Shown here: piece by piece, positions 1 to 9,289 of the stretch
Numbering within the stretch: position 1 is the first letter of the stretch
How the letters are laid out: each line of letters opens with the position of its first letter
DNA from: Sanderia malayensis
Taxonomy: Eukaryota; Cnidaria; Scyphozoa; Semaeostomeae; Pelagiidae
Direction of reading: 5' to 3'
DNA: 64,000 nt
Assembly (NCBI GenBank): GCA_013076295.1
Contig: RQOL01000689.1
Coordinates: 87,659 to 151,658, forward strand
Notes under the pieces: model-generated
What the model was told of the DNA's origin: nothing
Seen by the model: only the letters and a program-made list of their open reading frames with translations
Databases searched by the model: none
Made by a program: the position numbers and the translations under genes

Positions 1-146
1 GTTATCACAATTCATGGAAAGGCATATCACATGACAGGTAATTGATACAATATGATTCCAGTTATTATCAATATAACTTATTATTCATTTATGCTGGCTA
101 CAGTTGAATTTCTATTTACCTAACTTATGCTTTGCATCATTAACAG

Positions 147-1201
147 GTGTAACAGAGACAGACAGATCCAGAAAATACGCAGAACTTTACATCATGGATA
201 CGCAAAAAGCATTGCAGGAACGGCAAAATACTGCAATAGAACAACGTCTTGATTTGGACATCGTTGCACTTCTCCAGAATGAATTAATGGCAGTCAATCG
301 ATTTGCACAACATTTTCGAAGTATGGGTGAAATATTGGAGGAACAGCGGCAGCAAGCTATTGCAAACAATCAGCCTGTTCCGACATTCGAAATGATCATC
401 ACAGGTCGTCGACAACAAGATCGCAGATACGATAATCCAACTGCCAGAGAAATTGAAGCTATATATACTGTACAAAATGGAGGCGCACCAAATCCTGACG
501 ACAGAGAGCTGCAAGTTCAAACCAGACGTGGAGATCTCATGAAGATTTACGCAACCAGTCCAAGTGCTGATCCTCTCACGTATCCATTGATGTTCTTTCA
601 TGGTGACAGAGGTTACAGTTTGGACCTTCAACGATTGCCGACAGCACACATAGCGGGTGAACACCACAACAATCACTGGATTAAACAATCTGCACTGGAT
701 TATGAACAATCAACGTCAGCTTCGTGTTGACACTTATCGAGGCCTGATGAATCATCTCCACAGAAGAGCTGAAATCGAAAACTAGATGGCCAGGGCTAAC
801 AATCCGAATCAGCCCATACATATTGATGTTGGCGTGTTATCATTCTACCATCATCCTTTCCAGGCAGCCAAAGAAACATGTATCAACATTTTCAAGACGC
901 AATGACAATCGTGAGAAAGTATGGCAAGCCAGACATCTTCCTCACAATGACTGCCAATCTTAAATGGAAGGAGATTGAAGAAAATATTCATCCGTATCAG
1001 ACGGCCAATGATCCACCGAACATTGTCACACAAGTATTTCAACTGAAACTCAAAGAACTACTCAAAGACATACTACACAACAACATTCTTGGACATGTCA
1101 CTGCACATGTGTATGTCATAGAATTTCAGAAGAGAGGACCGCCACACGCACACATGATCCTGTTTCTTTCACAAGCTGATAAACCACGCACACCACAACA
1201 G
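147..1201 (+). pseudogene. Helitron A exon: Helitron-like N domain and first half of Rep
   Basis: The exon starts after the acceptor taacag and its first codon is split with the exon before it (G|GT, giving GVTETDRSRKYAELY). Family hallmarks in order are LTYPLMFFHGDRGY, the DAMTIVRKYGKPDIF block ending in TANLKWKEI, and the HUH nuclease motif GPPHAHMILF, whose two His bind the metal. It ends CCACAACAG|gtaat. Compared with copy C, more than 100 bp is missing around 640-700, which shifts the frame and gives a stop at 728. A CAG to TAG stop lies at 785-787 (C has ENQMAR). One C is lost near 833. The GLPHAH of copy C reads GPPHAH here. Confidence 0.88.
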
Positions 1202-1322
1202 GTAATATTTGCAAATACTAATAATTCTTTCTCTCATTTTTAAATTTATATCCAATGCACAATACAACTGTTCTGTACGTCATTTCTATTATAAAATCGT
1301 TAATTATTGCATTCCTTATCCT

Positions 1323-2562
1323 GTGGATCAGCTCATATCAGCAGAGATACCGGATCCACAGGATGCAAAATATCACAAACACATGACACACGGACCCTGT
1401 GGAAATTTAAATCCTCAGTGCGTGTGCATGGAAAACAACGAATGCAAAAAGCGCTTTCCAAAAGAACAAGTTGCTGAAACTCAAATTAATGTCAACGGCT
1501 ATCCTCTCTACAGACGACGCTGTCTCCATCCAGTCAATGTACATAATCGCATTTTGGATGATACTTGGGTAGTTCCACAGAACAGACACCTACTCATCAA
1601 ATATCAGTGTCATATCAACGTGGAAATATGCAGTACGGTAAAAAGTGTCAAGTACATTTTCAAATATATCCACAAAGGACATGATATGGCACATGTTGAA
1701 ATTCTTGAAGAAAATCAACAACAAGTACCTCAAGATATTGAACACGATGAGGTGCGCCAATACATCAACGCAAGATATATTGGACCACATGAAACTGTCT
1801 ATCGGCTTATGCAGTTCCCCATGCATGACAAGAGCCACATAGTCAAACGGCTTTCTGTTCATGTACCAATTGAGCAACAAGTCATCTTTCATGACAATGA
1901 TAACGAACAAAGACTGAACAACATTGGTGATAGAACAACACTTACAGCATGGTTTGAACTTAACCAGCAAGATCCAGCTGCACATCAGTACCTCTATCAT
2001 TAGATACCAGAGCATTATGCCTTCCAGGAGCGTTCAAAAACATGGACAGCCAGACAACGAAGAACAATGCCAATCATTGGTAGACTAAATCAAGTGCAGC
2101 CTAGACCTTGCGAGCAAACATTTGCACTCAGACTTTTGCTATTGCATCAAAGAGGTGCTACTTCATTTGAAGACCTTCGCACGGTAGAAGGTAATCTATG
2201 TGACTCCTTCAAAGATGCAGCATTAGCTCTAGGGTTATTAGAAGATGATGCCGAAATCACACGTTGCCTTGATGAAGCTGCCATCTTCCATATGCCTTCA
2301 CAACTCAGACAGTTGTTTGCATCATTGCTACTCTTTCCAACGCCATCAGACATCAGAACTCTCTTCAACGCCTTCAAAGAAGCAATGAGTGAAGACTTTG
2401 TCCGACGTGATCAACTCAACAATCCAGACATAACCTTCCAAGACAGACACATGTATCAATGTCTACTTGATATTGACAACAATTTGAAGGTTCATGGTTT
2501 GTCCATCACGAATTACGATCACCTTCCTCAGCTACCGGCTGACTTTGTCATCCCAGAACAAG
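1323..2562 (+). pseudogene. Helitron A exon: Rep second half with paired catalytic tyrosines
   Basis: The exon encodes the Cys-rich segment HMTHGPCGNLNPQCVC followed by KKRFPKEQ, then KYIFKYIHKGHDMA. The two Tyr residues four apart are the expected Helitron Rep nucleophiles. A linker follows, running to the helicase (RRTMPIIGR, then RLLLLHQRGATSFEDL). A four-residue LVLK is missing near 1380 compared with copy C. A GAG codon has become TAG at 2001-2003. The acceptor in front is destroyed: copy C has AG where this copy has CT at 1321-1322. It ends GAACAAG|gtgatt. About 470 bp of its 3' half is missing from copy C, so this copy and D are the references for that linker. Confidence 0.85.
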
Positions 2563-2663
2563 GTGATTTACAAGTGATTTACCATGATGATATTCACTGT
2601 AATAATTTAGCCAATAATATATAATTCTATTTCTACCAAATAAACTATTGTTTATGTTTTCAG

Positions 2664-3694
2664 AGGAAGATGACATGGATGTTGAACATGAAAGAGAGTA
2701 AGGAGAACAAATGCACGCTGCTTTGAATCCAGAACAACGAGTTGTTTACACAGCCATTATTCAAGCAATTGAAGCGCAATCAGAGCAGAACTGTCACTTT
2801 CTCGACGGACCAGCCGGCACAGGGAAAACATTTCTCTATAACACGTTGGTTCGTAATCTTCATGCATCTGGACACAAAGTTCAGTGTATGGCTTGGTCAG
2901 GAATTGCAGCAACACTGCTTATCAATGGCAGAACATCGCATTCGCAATTCCAAATTCCAATACCATTGAAGCTGGAATCAACATGCAATGTCAAGAGACA
3001 GAGCCGAAGAGCACAAGTGTTGCGTGAAACAACCCTGTTCATATGGGATGAAGCTTCAATGATACCAGCATTGGCATTACAAGAAGTTGACAGACTGCTT
3101 CGGGATATCAGAAGAGTTGACAAGCCATTTGGTGGCAAATTCATGTTGCTTGGTGGCGATTTCAGACAAGTTCTACCTGTTGTCCCCAAAGCAGGAAGAG
3201 AAAAAATCGTATCAGAGAGTCTTAAATCATATCAAATCAGTGATTTGTGGGCACAGTTTCAACAACATCGCCTACACACAAACATGAGAGCTGTGCAAGA
3301 TGAATCTTACAGAGAATTCTCAGAATGGCTCCTAAGACTCGGCAACAAACAAGAACCACATGATGCACTTGACAATATCACTTTGCCACATCAAATATGC
3401 ACATCTTCGCAAGAGGAAATGCTCAACTTCATATATCCCAAGCCTAATACACAACAGTCGCGCCTCATGCTGGATCCCGTAACCATGTCAGAACGTTCTT
3501 GTCTTACCCCAAAGAATGACTTCTCACATCAAATCAATGACATCATTCTGGAAAGACTACAAACTGCTGACAGAACATACTACAGCACAGACAGTGTGAT
3601 AACAGAGGATCCAGATGAGGAGGCGGCATATCCAATTGAGTTTCTCAACAATCTAACTCCTAACGGAATGCCATTACATCGACTTAGATTCAAG
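2664..3694 (+). pseudogene. Helitron A exon: PIF1-like helicase motifs I-III
   Basis: This exon is the SF1B (PIF1/RecD-like) helicase core that would unwind DNA during rolling-circle transposition. Motifs seen are Walker A FLDGPAGTGKTFLYN, Walker B TLFIWDEASMIP and GGDFRQVLPVVP, plus QHRLHTNMRA downstream. All motif residues are intact here, unlike copy C (GKT to GKI) and copy D (frameshift at Walker A). The exon opens AGGAAGATGACATGG after tttcag and ends ATTCAAG|gtataa. The only clear lesion is CAA to TAA at 2699-2701, just before the domain. An open stretch from the Met codon at 2711 covers the rest. Confidence 0.9.
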
Positions 3695-3804
3695 GTATAA
3701 TTTTCTTAAATGTACTAATTATACATTAATTCTACAGTTATTTTAAATAATAATAATGGTCATCCGATCATACACATCGTAATCTCGAACATTCCTTATT
3801 TAAG

Positions 3805-4218
3805 GTTGGTGCAACAATCATTCTTCTGAGGAATCTAAATCCAAAGAAAGGTCTTTCAATGGCACAAGACTCATTGTACGCCATCTCCGACGTAACGTGA
3901 TCACTGCAGAGATCATCACGAAGGAACACAGAGGCCAGCAGGTCATGATTCCCAGAATAACATTGTCAACACAGGACAGTGAGATGTTGTTCAACATCAA
4001 GCGACGGCAATTTCCAGTCAGACTAGAATACTGCCTTACTATTAACAAGGCACAGGGACAATCTCTGAGGTATGTTGGTTTGTATTTACCTGGGCCTGTG
4101 TTCACACATGGTCAGTTATATGTGGCCATGTCAAGAGCAAGATCATTTGACGGGCTCAAAGTATTCCTCCCAGAGGAAACACACAGGAAGACAAAAACAT
4201 TGTCTTCCAAGAAGTCCT
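3805..4218 (+). pseudogene. Helitron A exon: helicase C-terminal motifs
   Basis: The exon contains the C-terminal helicase signature [12 protein letters not shown] followed by [16 protein letters not shown], the motif V/VI region shared by PIF1 and Helitron helicases. It starts after taag (GTTGGTGCAACAATC). I end it at the donor CCT|gtaaag, because the next exon joins there in phase. One base is missing near 3857 relative to copy C, shifting the frame. A second single-base difference lies near 4196. The downstream ORF that seems to run on to 4658 is intron reading, not protein. Confidence 0.85.
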
Positions 4219-4758
4219 GTAAAGGTCTTCACAAACTTTTGAGCATAAATTGCGTTGCTCACAGAGGGTGTCAGTCTACCAAAATGCACATACACAAATT
4301 ACGGGGCTCAGATTGTGGTTCTAGCGGATTGGCATTGCACTACAGTGTGATGTTCCCTGTTGTGATTTCAGCACAACACTCAGAAAGCAAAGCCGTAAAA
4401 AGCTTTGAACATTGCTGGTTTGCCACGCCACTCCAGTCAATAAGATCCGCCAAGGACGATCCAGACACTTTCACAACACTCCAGTGTCCGGGGGTGTTCG
4501 CCAACAGCAACAACACGATCTGGGTCCTCGGTAGCACCCGTATGAGTAGAGATATGCTTTGCCATGCTCTCCGATATTGCCTATGGGAGTATGGCTTTTC
4601 TTTTCTCTGTGAAAACTGCAGTCTCTCCATTAACCATAACTGTTTTAACAATAATTAGCATTGGATTATACTCCTCTCAACCAATTAACTCATTTACTTA
4701 TTCATTATATCATTATAGATGGCCCAATATTATTTAGTATTCCAAATTTGAATTGCAG

Positions 4759-4825
4759 TTTTCATGAACAAGGAAACCTCGAACAAAGGTTACCCCTTGA
4801 AATTGGTGTTCGAGCTTTAAACTAA
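4759..4825 (+). CDS. Helitron A last coding exon
   Basis: This short terminal exon lies after the acceptor aattgcag. The previous exon ends with CT and this one begins with T, so the junction codon is Leu and the frame continues as FHEQGNLEQRLPLEIGVRALN then TAA. The same peptide with conservative changes (E/D, I/V/A, L/F) occurs at the same place in copies B, C and D, which supports a coding role. I do not know its function; it may be an extension of the helicase. Its sequence also holds interleaved inverted repeats (CTCGAAC 4778-4784 with GTTCGAG 4808-4814; GGTTAC 4788-4793 with GTAACC 4827-4832). Confidence 0.7.
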
Positions 4826-6462
4826 TGTAACCGGCAATCTTCTTTTTTTACTACTACCAAACTTAATGGTGAAAACGCATTAATGTGTGCCACGTGAGTA
4901 TGAATTCCTATTGAACAATGCTGTCGACATCGCTGAACACTCCACATGATGAAGAAATCAATACTATTTACAGACGGGACAAATTATCTCTCATTCATGT
5001 TCACTATTCGATTTATAAAACATGAACATTAAATGGACATCAGAAGTATGTTTACATATTTATTCATGCATGTTAAAGCTCATGTTTACCTTTATGAAAT
5101 TCTATGCCAAAAGTTTTTTATAGTTGTGTGTAGCACATAGTTTAAGCTATCATGAATGATACTTACTTTTTACTGTTTATGTACTAATACATTATATGCA
5201 AAAACAATGCAGGATTAATCTACTCTCTTCTAATTTACTGAGCTTCGTCGATGTGCGTTCTTAATGAGATGCATTTCTGCTCTTCTTCTTCGCCAATAAT
5301 AGCCCTTTATGCGCCATTGAAACGAGGTCGTCGAAAAGCTTTGGCCTCTTTTCCATCAATGCTCAACAATAACTTTTGAAATATGAATTTGAAACAGCTT
5401 GGCTTTGCATCACAAAAAGATCATCAAACAGGACAACTTATAATTGGGAAACTATTTCCAAATTTACAGGGGACATGTTCAATGTATGTTACAGGTAATA
5501 CACTTATACTTCATTTTTAACTTATTCCCAATTCAATTTCATCAAATTGTTCAACCATCTTAATTTTGGTTAGGCCATGAAAAATTTACTGATTGCAACA
5601 AAATCGAAAGTGTTGATTAGTTATTTAATACCTTTATAGTTTATTTGCTTCCAAAATAGATATTTGATGCCCTGACTACATGTGCCTCCCAGTGTTAGCT
5701 TGGATTTAAAATAATTTTTGAAGTATTTACCAATTCATTGATTCCTTTTGTTCATTGCCTCCATGTATGTGTCACAGGAAAAATATATTGAATCCTCATC
5801 AAACTATTGTTATTTTCAATACTGATGATGGATGAAGCATTCATAGACCAGTGGGAAGATGATTTTCACTGAGTTTGCATCTCAAACATTTTTTTCATCT
5901 AATCCACAAGGGCTATTGATGAATATAGCTGCACAACTATCATGTTGTCCTATTACCCTATAACTATCATATCGTCATTTCATTGATTATTAATTCTTCC
6001 TTTTTCCTATATGATTCTTAGTGAAACAAATACTGAAGTGATTACCCGAAGCTGTCAATGTCACTAATACTTGCTATTCACACCATGCAAATGTCAAATG
6101 ACTGAAACAAACATTTACTACACTATGCATGAAAAGTCAATGGAATCCTTGAAAAACTCATGAAAGGAAAATTCTGTTTATGTAAGTTTCTATCATTGTA
6201 ATTTAATTAGCTTTTGTGTCATGTTATTGCCTCATAGACTGATCTGGGACCCAATAACAATGTATTACTTTTATCCTTGGGAGACAACTATCCTTGCTCA
6301 AATGGTAGAGTAAAATTTAAGTTCATTGTTCTGCTAACCTACCCAAAGTTACAATTTACATTCATTCAAATTGTTACTATCCCTTCACCAAAGGTTTTTG
6401 TGTTTTCAAAGGTCAATTGCCATCTTATGATCCAATGTTGCATGTCAATGCAAAAATAGACA
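4826..6462 (+). other. Helitron A 3' module, no intact gene
   Basis: This stretch follows the Helitron stop codon. It aligns piecewise, on the opposite strand, with 29117-31122 of copy C, so it belongs to the element. Matching landmarks include the block around 4910-4990, the block with gatgccctgactac at 5666 (C near 30310) and the end near 6420-6460. No long open frame survives. A reading frame near 5380-5490 is shared in part with copy C but shifts. It may be a long 3' UTR or the remains of a second transposon gene. Confidence 0.55.
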
Positions 6463-6786
6463 GACAGATAGACAGGCGAGCGCAGTGAGCTAAGCTATTG
6501 TATGTGGGGTTCTAAGAGGCATGAGCGTTTAGCAAATGCAGTGCACGAAGTGGGCCCTATCAGTAATGTTTCTTGATAATAGATAGACAGGCGAGCGCAG
6601 CAAGCTAACCCATTTGTACGTGGGTTGAAAGAGGCATGAGCAATGCAAATGCAGCGCACGAAGTGTGCCTAACAGTCAATGTTTCTTGATAATAGATAGA
6701 CAGGCGAGCGCGGCAAGCTCACCTATTGTACGTGGGGTTGAAAGAGGTATGAGCGTCAGCGAATGCAGTGCATGAAGTGCGCCAAG
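6463..6786 (+). repeat. 114-bp tandem units (about 3) in Helitron A
   Basis: There are three diverged copies of the same unit that makes the large array at 22575-24296. Each has a GATAATAGATAGACAGG start, then GCGAGCGCAGCGAGC-like sequence, CATGAGC and a GTGCACGAAGTGCGCC-like hairpin. The GTTTCTTG landmark recurs at 6568 and 6681. The units sit between the Helitron 3' module and the microsatellite leading to the element end. Confidence 0.85.
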
Positions 6787-7242
6787 TTATGTATGTATGT
6801 ATGTATGTATGTATGTATGTATGTATGTATGTATGTAGGTATGTATATATGTATGTATGTATGTATGTAAGTATGTAGGTATAGTATGTAGGTATAGTAT
6901 GTTTTTTCAGTAGGCATACTATGTAGGTATAGTATGTTGTATAGTATTTAGGTATAGTATATAGGTATAGCATGTTTTTTATAGTGGGTATAGTATGTTG
7001 GCGTAGTATGATTTTACAGTAGGTATCGTAGGTATAGTATGTCTGTATAGTAGGCATAGTATGTTGGTATAGTATGTAGGTATAGTATATTTTTATAGTA
7101 GGTACAGTATGATTTTATAGTAGGCATAGTGGGTATAGTATGTTTGTAGACTGGTTATAGTATTTTTGTATAGTAGGTATGGTATGTTGGTATAGTAATA
7201 AAGTATAGTATGTAGGTATGTATGTATGTATGTATGTATGGG
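6787..7242. repeat. (TATG)n and degenerate TAGTATG microsatellite
   Basis: Almost pure TATG/TATGTA repeats run to about 6870. Irregular units of the type GTATAGTATGTAGGTATA follow, then TATG again to 7242. The derived peptides on either strand are repeat artefacts. Confidence 0.9.
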
Positions 7243-7345
7243 CATGAGCAGGAGCAAATGCAGCGCGGGAAGTGCGCCAACCAGATTAAGCTTTATTTAC
7301 ATGACGGGCTCCGGGGAGGGAGCGAAGCACCGAACCAGGCTCATG
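7243..7345 (+). repeat. CATGAGC...GCTCATG module flanked by TATG repeats
   Basis: This 103-bp module begins CATGAGC, ends GCTCATG and is embedded in TATG microsatellite on both sides. Inside are a hairpin-like GCGCGGGAAGTGCGC and a second GC-rich stem (CTCCGGGGAG region). It resembles a Helitron 3' end in which CTAG has been replaced by CTCATG. Sister copies lie at 8161-8271 and 41000-41103. Confidence 0.75.
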
Positions 7346-7370
7346 TATGTATGTATGTATGTATGTATGG

Positions 7371-7471
7371 CATGAGCGGGAGCAAATGCAGCGCGCAAGT
7401 GCGCAAATCAGATTAAGCTGTCTATAGTTGACGGGCTGGGGCGAACAAGCGAAGCGAGTGATGAGCCCTAG
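7371..7471 (+). mobile_element. Helitron 3' terminus (type I hairpin, CTAG), end of copy A
   Basis: This is the terminal module: CATGAGCGGGAGCAAATG, a degraded subterminal hairpin, the AT-rich spacer ATTAAGCT, then GGGCTGGGGCGAACAAGC with GCGAAGC at 7449-7455 and the end CTAG at 7468-7471 followed by T. The stem pairs CT-GGGG with CCCC-(T)-AG right at the end. The orientation matches the copy A gene, so I take it as the true 3' end of that Helitron. The same module closes Y3 (24297-24398) and copy C (29012-29112). Confidence 0.75.
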
Positions 7472-7598
7472 TTATAAATACAATGCCACATCATACTCAA
7501 AAATACTATACATGACCATGCAATACTATACTGTATGATACCTATATATATACAATCATGCAATACTATCTTGTATCACACTATATCTAATATATATG
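7472..7598. other. Short AT-rich interval, nothing recognised
   Basis: This sequence lies between the plus-strand 3' end of Helitron A and the minus-strand array of Y1. It has loose CATGCAATACTAT repeats and no gene. Confidence 0.6.
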
Positions 7599-8012
7599 TT
7601 GTCTATTATCAAGAAACATTGACTGCCAGGGCGCACTTCGTGCGCTGCATTTGCTTCCGCTCATGCCCCTTTCAACCACACGTACAATGGGTTAGCTCGC
7701 TGTGCTCGCTCTCCATCTATAATGAAGAAACATTGACCTGATAGGGCGCACTTCGTGCGCTGCATTCGCTTACGCTCATGCTTCTTTAAACTCCACTTAC
7801 AATGGGTTAGCTCGCTGCGTTCGCCTGTGTATCTATTATCAAGAAACATTGACTGATAGGGCGCACTCAGTGTGCTGCATTCGCTTACGCTCAGGCCCTT
7901 TTCAACCCACTTTCAATGGGTTGGCTCGCTGCGCTCACCCTGTCTATCTATTATCAAGAAACATTGACTGACAGGGCGCACTTTGTGCGCCTGCATTCGG
8001 TTATGCTCATGC
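7599..8012 (-). repeat. 114-bp tandem units (4), inverted orientation
   Basis: These are four units in the reverse orientation to 6463-6786, recognisable by TTATCAAGAAACATTGACTG and GGCGCACTTCGTGCGC. The copy at 7975-7991 is a perfect 7-bp-arm hairpin with a TTT loop (GGCGCAC TTT GTGCGCC). Confidence 0.88.
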
Positions 8013-8470
8013 CCATACATACATACATGCATACATACATACCATACATACATACATACATACATACATACATACATACATCATGCATACATACATACAT
8101 ACCTACATACATACATCATGCATACCATGACATACATAACATATATACATACAATACATACATGAGCCAGGGGGCCACAGCGGTCGCTTCGCTCCCTCCC
8201 TGTAGCCCATTGAGTAAAAATAAGCTTTATACGTTGGCGCGCTTTGCGCGCCGCATTTGCTCCTGCTCATGCCCATACATACATACATACATACATACAT
8301 ACATACATACATACATACATACATACATACCTACATACATACATACATACCTACACATAAACCTATGATATACCTACTATAGAAACATACTATACCTACT
8401 ATAAAAACATGCTATACCTACTATGCCTACTAAAAAACATACTATGCATACTATACCTACTATACAAACA
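8013..8470. repeat. ATAC microsatellite blocks around a 111-bp CATGAGC module
   Basis: ATAC-type repeats fill both sides of the module at 8161-8271. That module has GCTTCGC at 8186-8192 and a perfect hairpin GGCGCGC TTT GCGCGCC at 8236-8252. Derived peptides are low-complexity artefacts. Confidence 0.88.
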
Positions 8471-9289
8471 TACCAACATTTGTCGAAAGATTAAATGAGG
8501 AAAATCGTGCAAATGGCGCCTGAAAAATTCATAACTTTGACTTTGTTTTCATTGGGCCTAAGCGTTGCAAGCATGCTGAAGCAACGCCTATTACAAAAAC
8601 AACAACTATTTCAACTTAAAATACAAAACAAAGCTATCACCTGTGTTTCCTATTGTTTCCTGCAACTCTCCAGGGTCTTTGAAACAAATAGCAGCTTTTT
8701 GCAAAGATTATTCAGGTGGTAAAACACTTTGAAAGGCCCCTTTTTTGTGTGCAAAACAAAAACACGCGTCTTCTCGAAAAGTACCTGCTGCAACCGAGGG
8801 CAAATAACGAAAAACGATCGACAATTCGCATGGGTCGCCTGCAAGCCGAGGGCCGAAAACGAAAATTGATCGACAACTCACAGGGGTCACGCAAAAAGAC
8901 GGAATCAAATTGCAAGAAAAGGCGAAGCGGATCACATAAAGAGCGAACACTCTTCTCGAAAATGGAGTTCTTGATGCGAATTTGGAAGTTTCGCCAGCGT
9001 AAACCGTAGTTTTTTCGTGATCGCACAATTAGCAGAATAATTAGTGGAATAAATCAAAATTTCAGGAAAAAATCGAAAAACAAAATCCATTACCCTGGTT
9101 AAATTAATAAAGCAAACATTCAGTGTGAATTTCATTGCCATATATCCACATACAAAAAGCCTTTGTGATTACACGGTTAGCCGTTTCGGCACATTGTTGT
9201 GGGGCGTTCGACCTATTGTTTTGGGTCGAATCTATTGTTTTCGGCAAGGAAAATGCGTCATCACGTGACATCACAGAATATATATTAGA

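Larger units (their letters stand above)
1..4825 (+). pseudogene. Helitron A Rep-helicase gene (5' part outside window), decayed
   Basis: This is the 3' two thirds of a spliced Helitron transposase gene, which would nick, unwind and paste a rolling-circle transposon in the nucleus. Visible exons are 1-37, 147-1201, 1323-2562, 2664-3694, 3805-4218 and 4759-4825. They were placed by alignment with minus-strand copy C and by GT/AG junctions. Position 1 is already inside the N-terminal exon (end of the ITIHGKAYHMTG segment). Lesions are a deletion near 640-700, in-frame stops at 785, 2001 and 2699, single-base losses near 833 and 3857, and a lost splice acceptor at 1321-1322. The copy is therefore dead unless several lesions are sequencing errors. 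The element continues through a 3' module and repeats to CTAG at 7471. Confidence 0.9.
7599..9289 (-). mobile_element. Non-autonomous Helitron Y1
   Basis: Read on the minus strand, the element begins TCTAATATATATTCTG at 9289. It has CACGTG at +23 to +28 (9262-9267), then three ACAAT iterons, CACAAAGG and a roughly 800-bp non-coding body to about 8470. ATAC/TAGT microsatellite follows, then the CATGAGC module (8161-8271), more microsatellite and four 114-bp units (7599-8012). No CTAG 3' end was found, so the copy is probably truncated on that side. It has no coding capacity. The body matches Y2 (42553 downward) and Y3 (21823 upward). Its 5' end directly touches the 3' end of Z at 9290. Confidence 0.75.

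Noticed and set aside
4340..4651. Minus-strand 103-residue frame, with a similar one at 31205-31420
   Set aside because: It lies opposite the last Helitron intron and its conservation follows from the shared element. No splice or domain support.
6463..8012. CRISPR-like array of regularly spaced repeats
   Set aside because: The units are contiguous tandem repeats with no unique spacers, and the context is eukaryotic transposon sequence.
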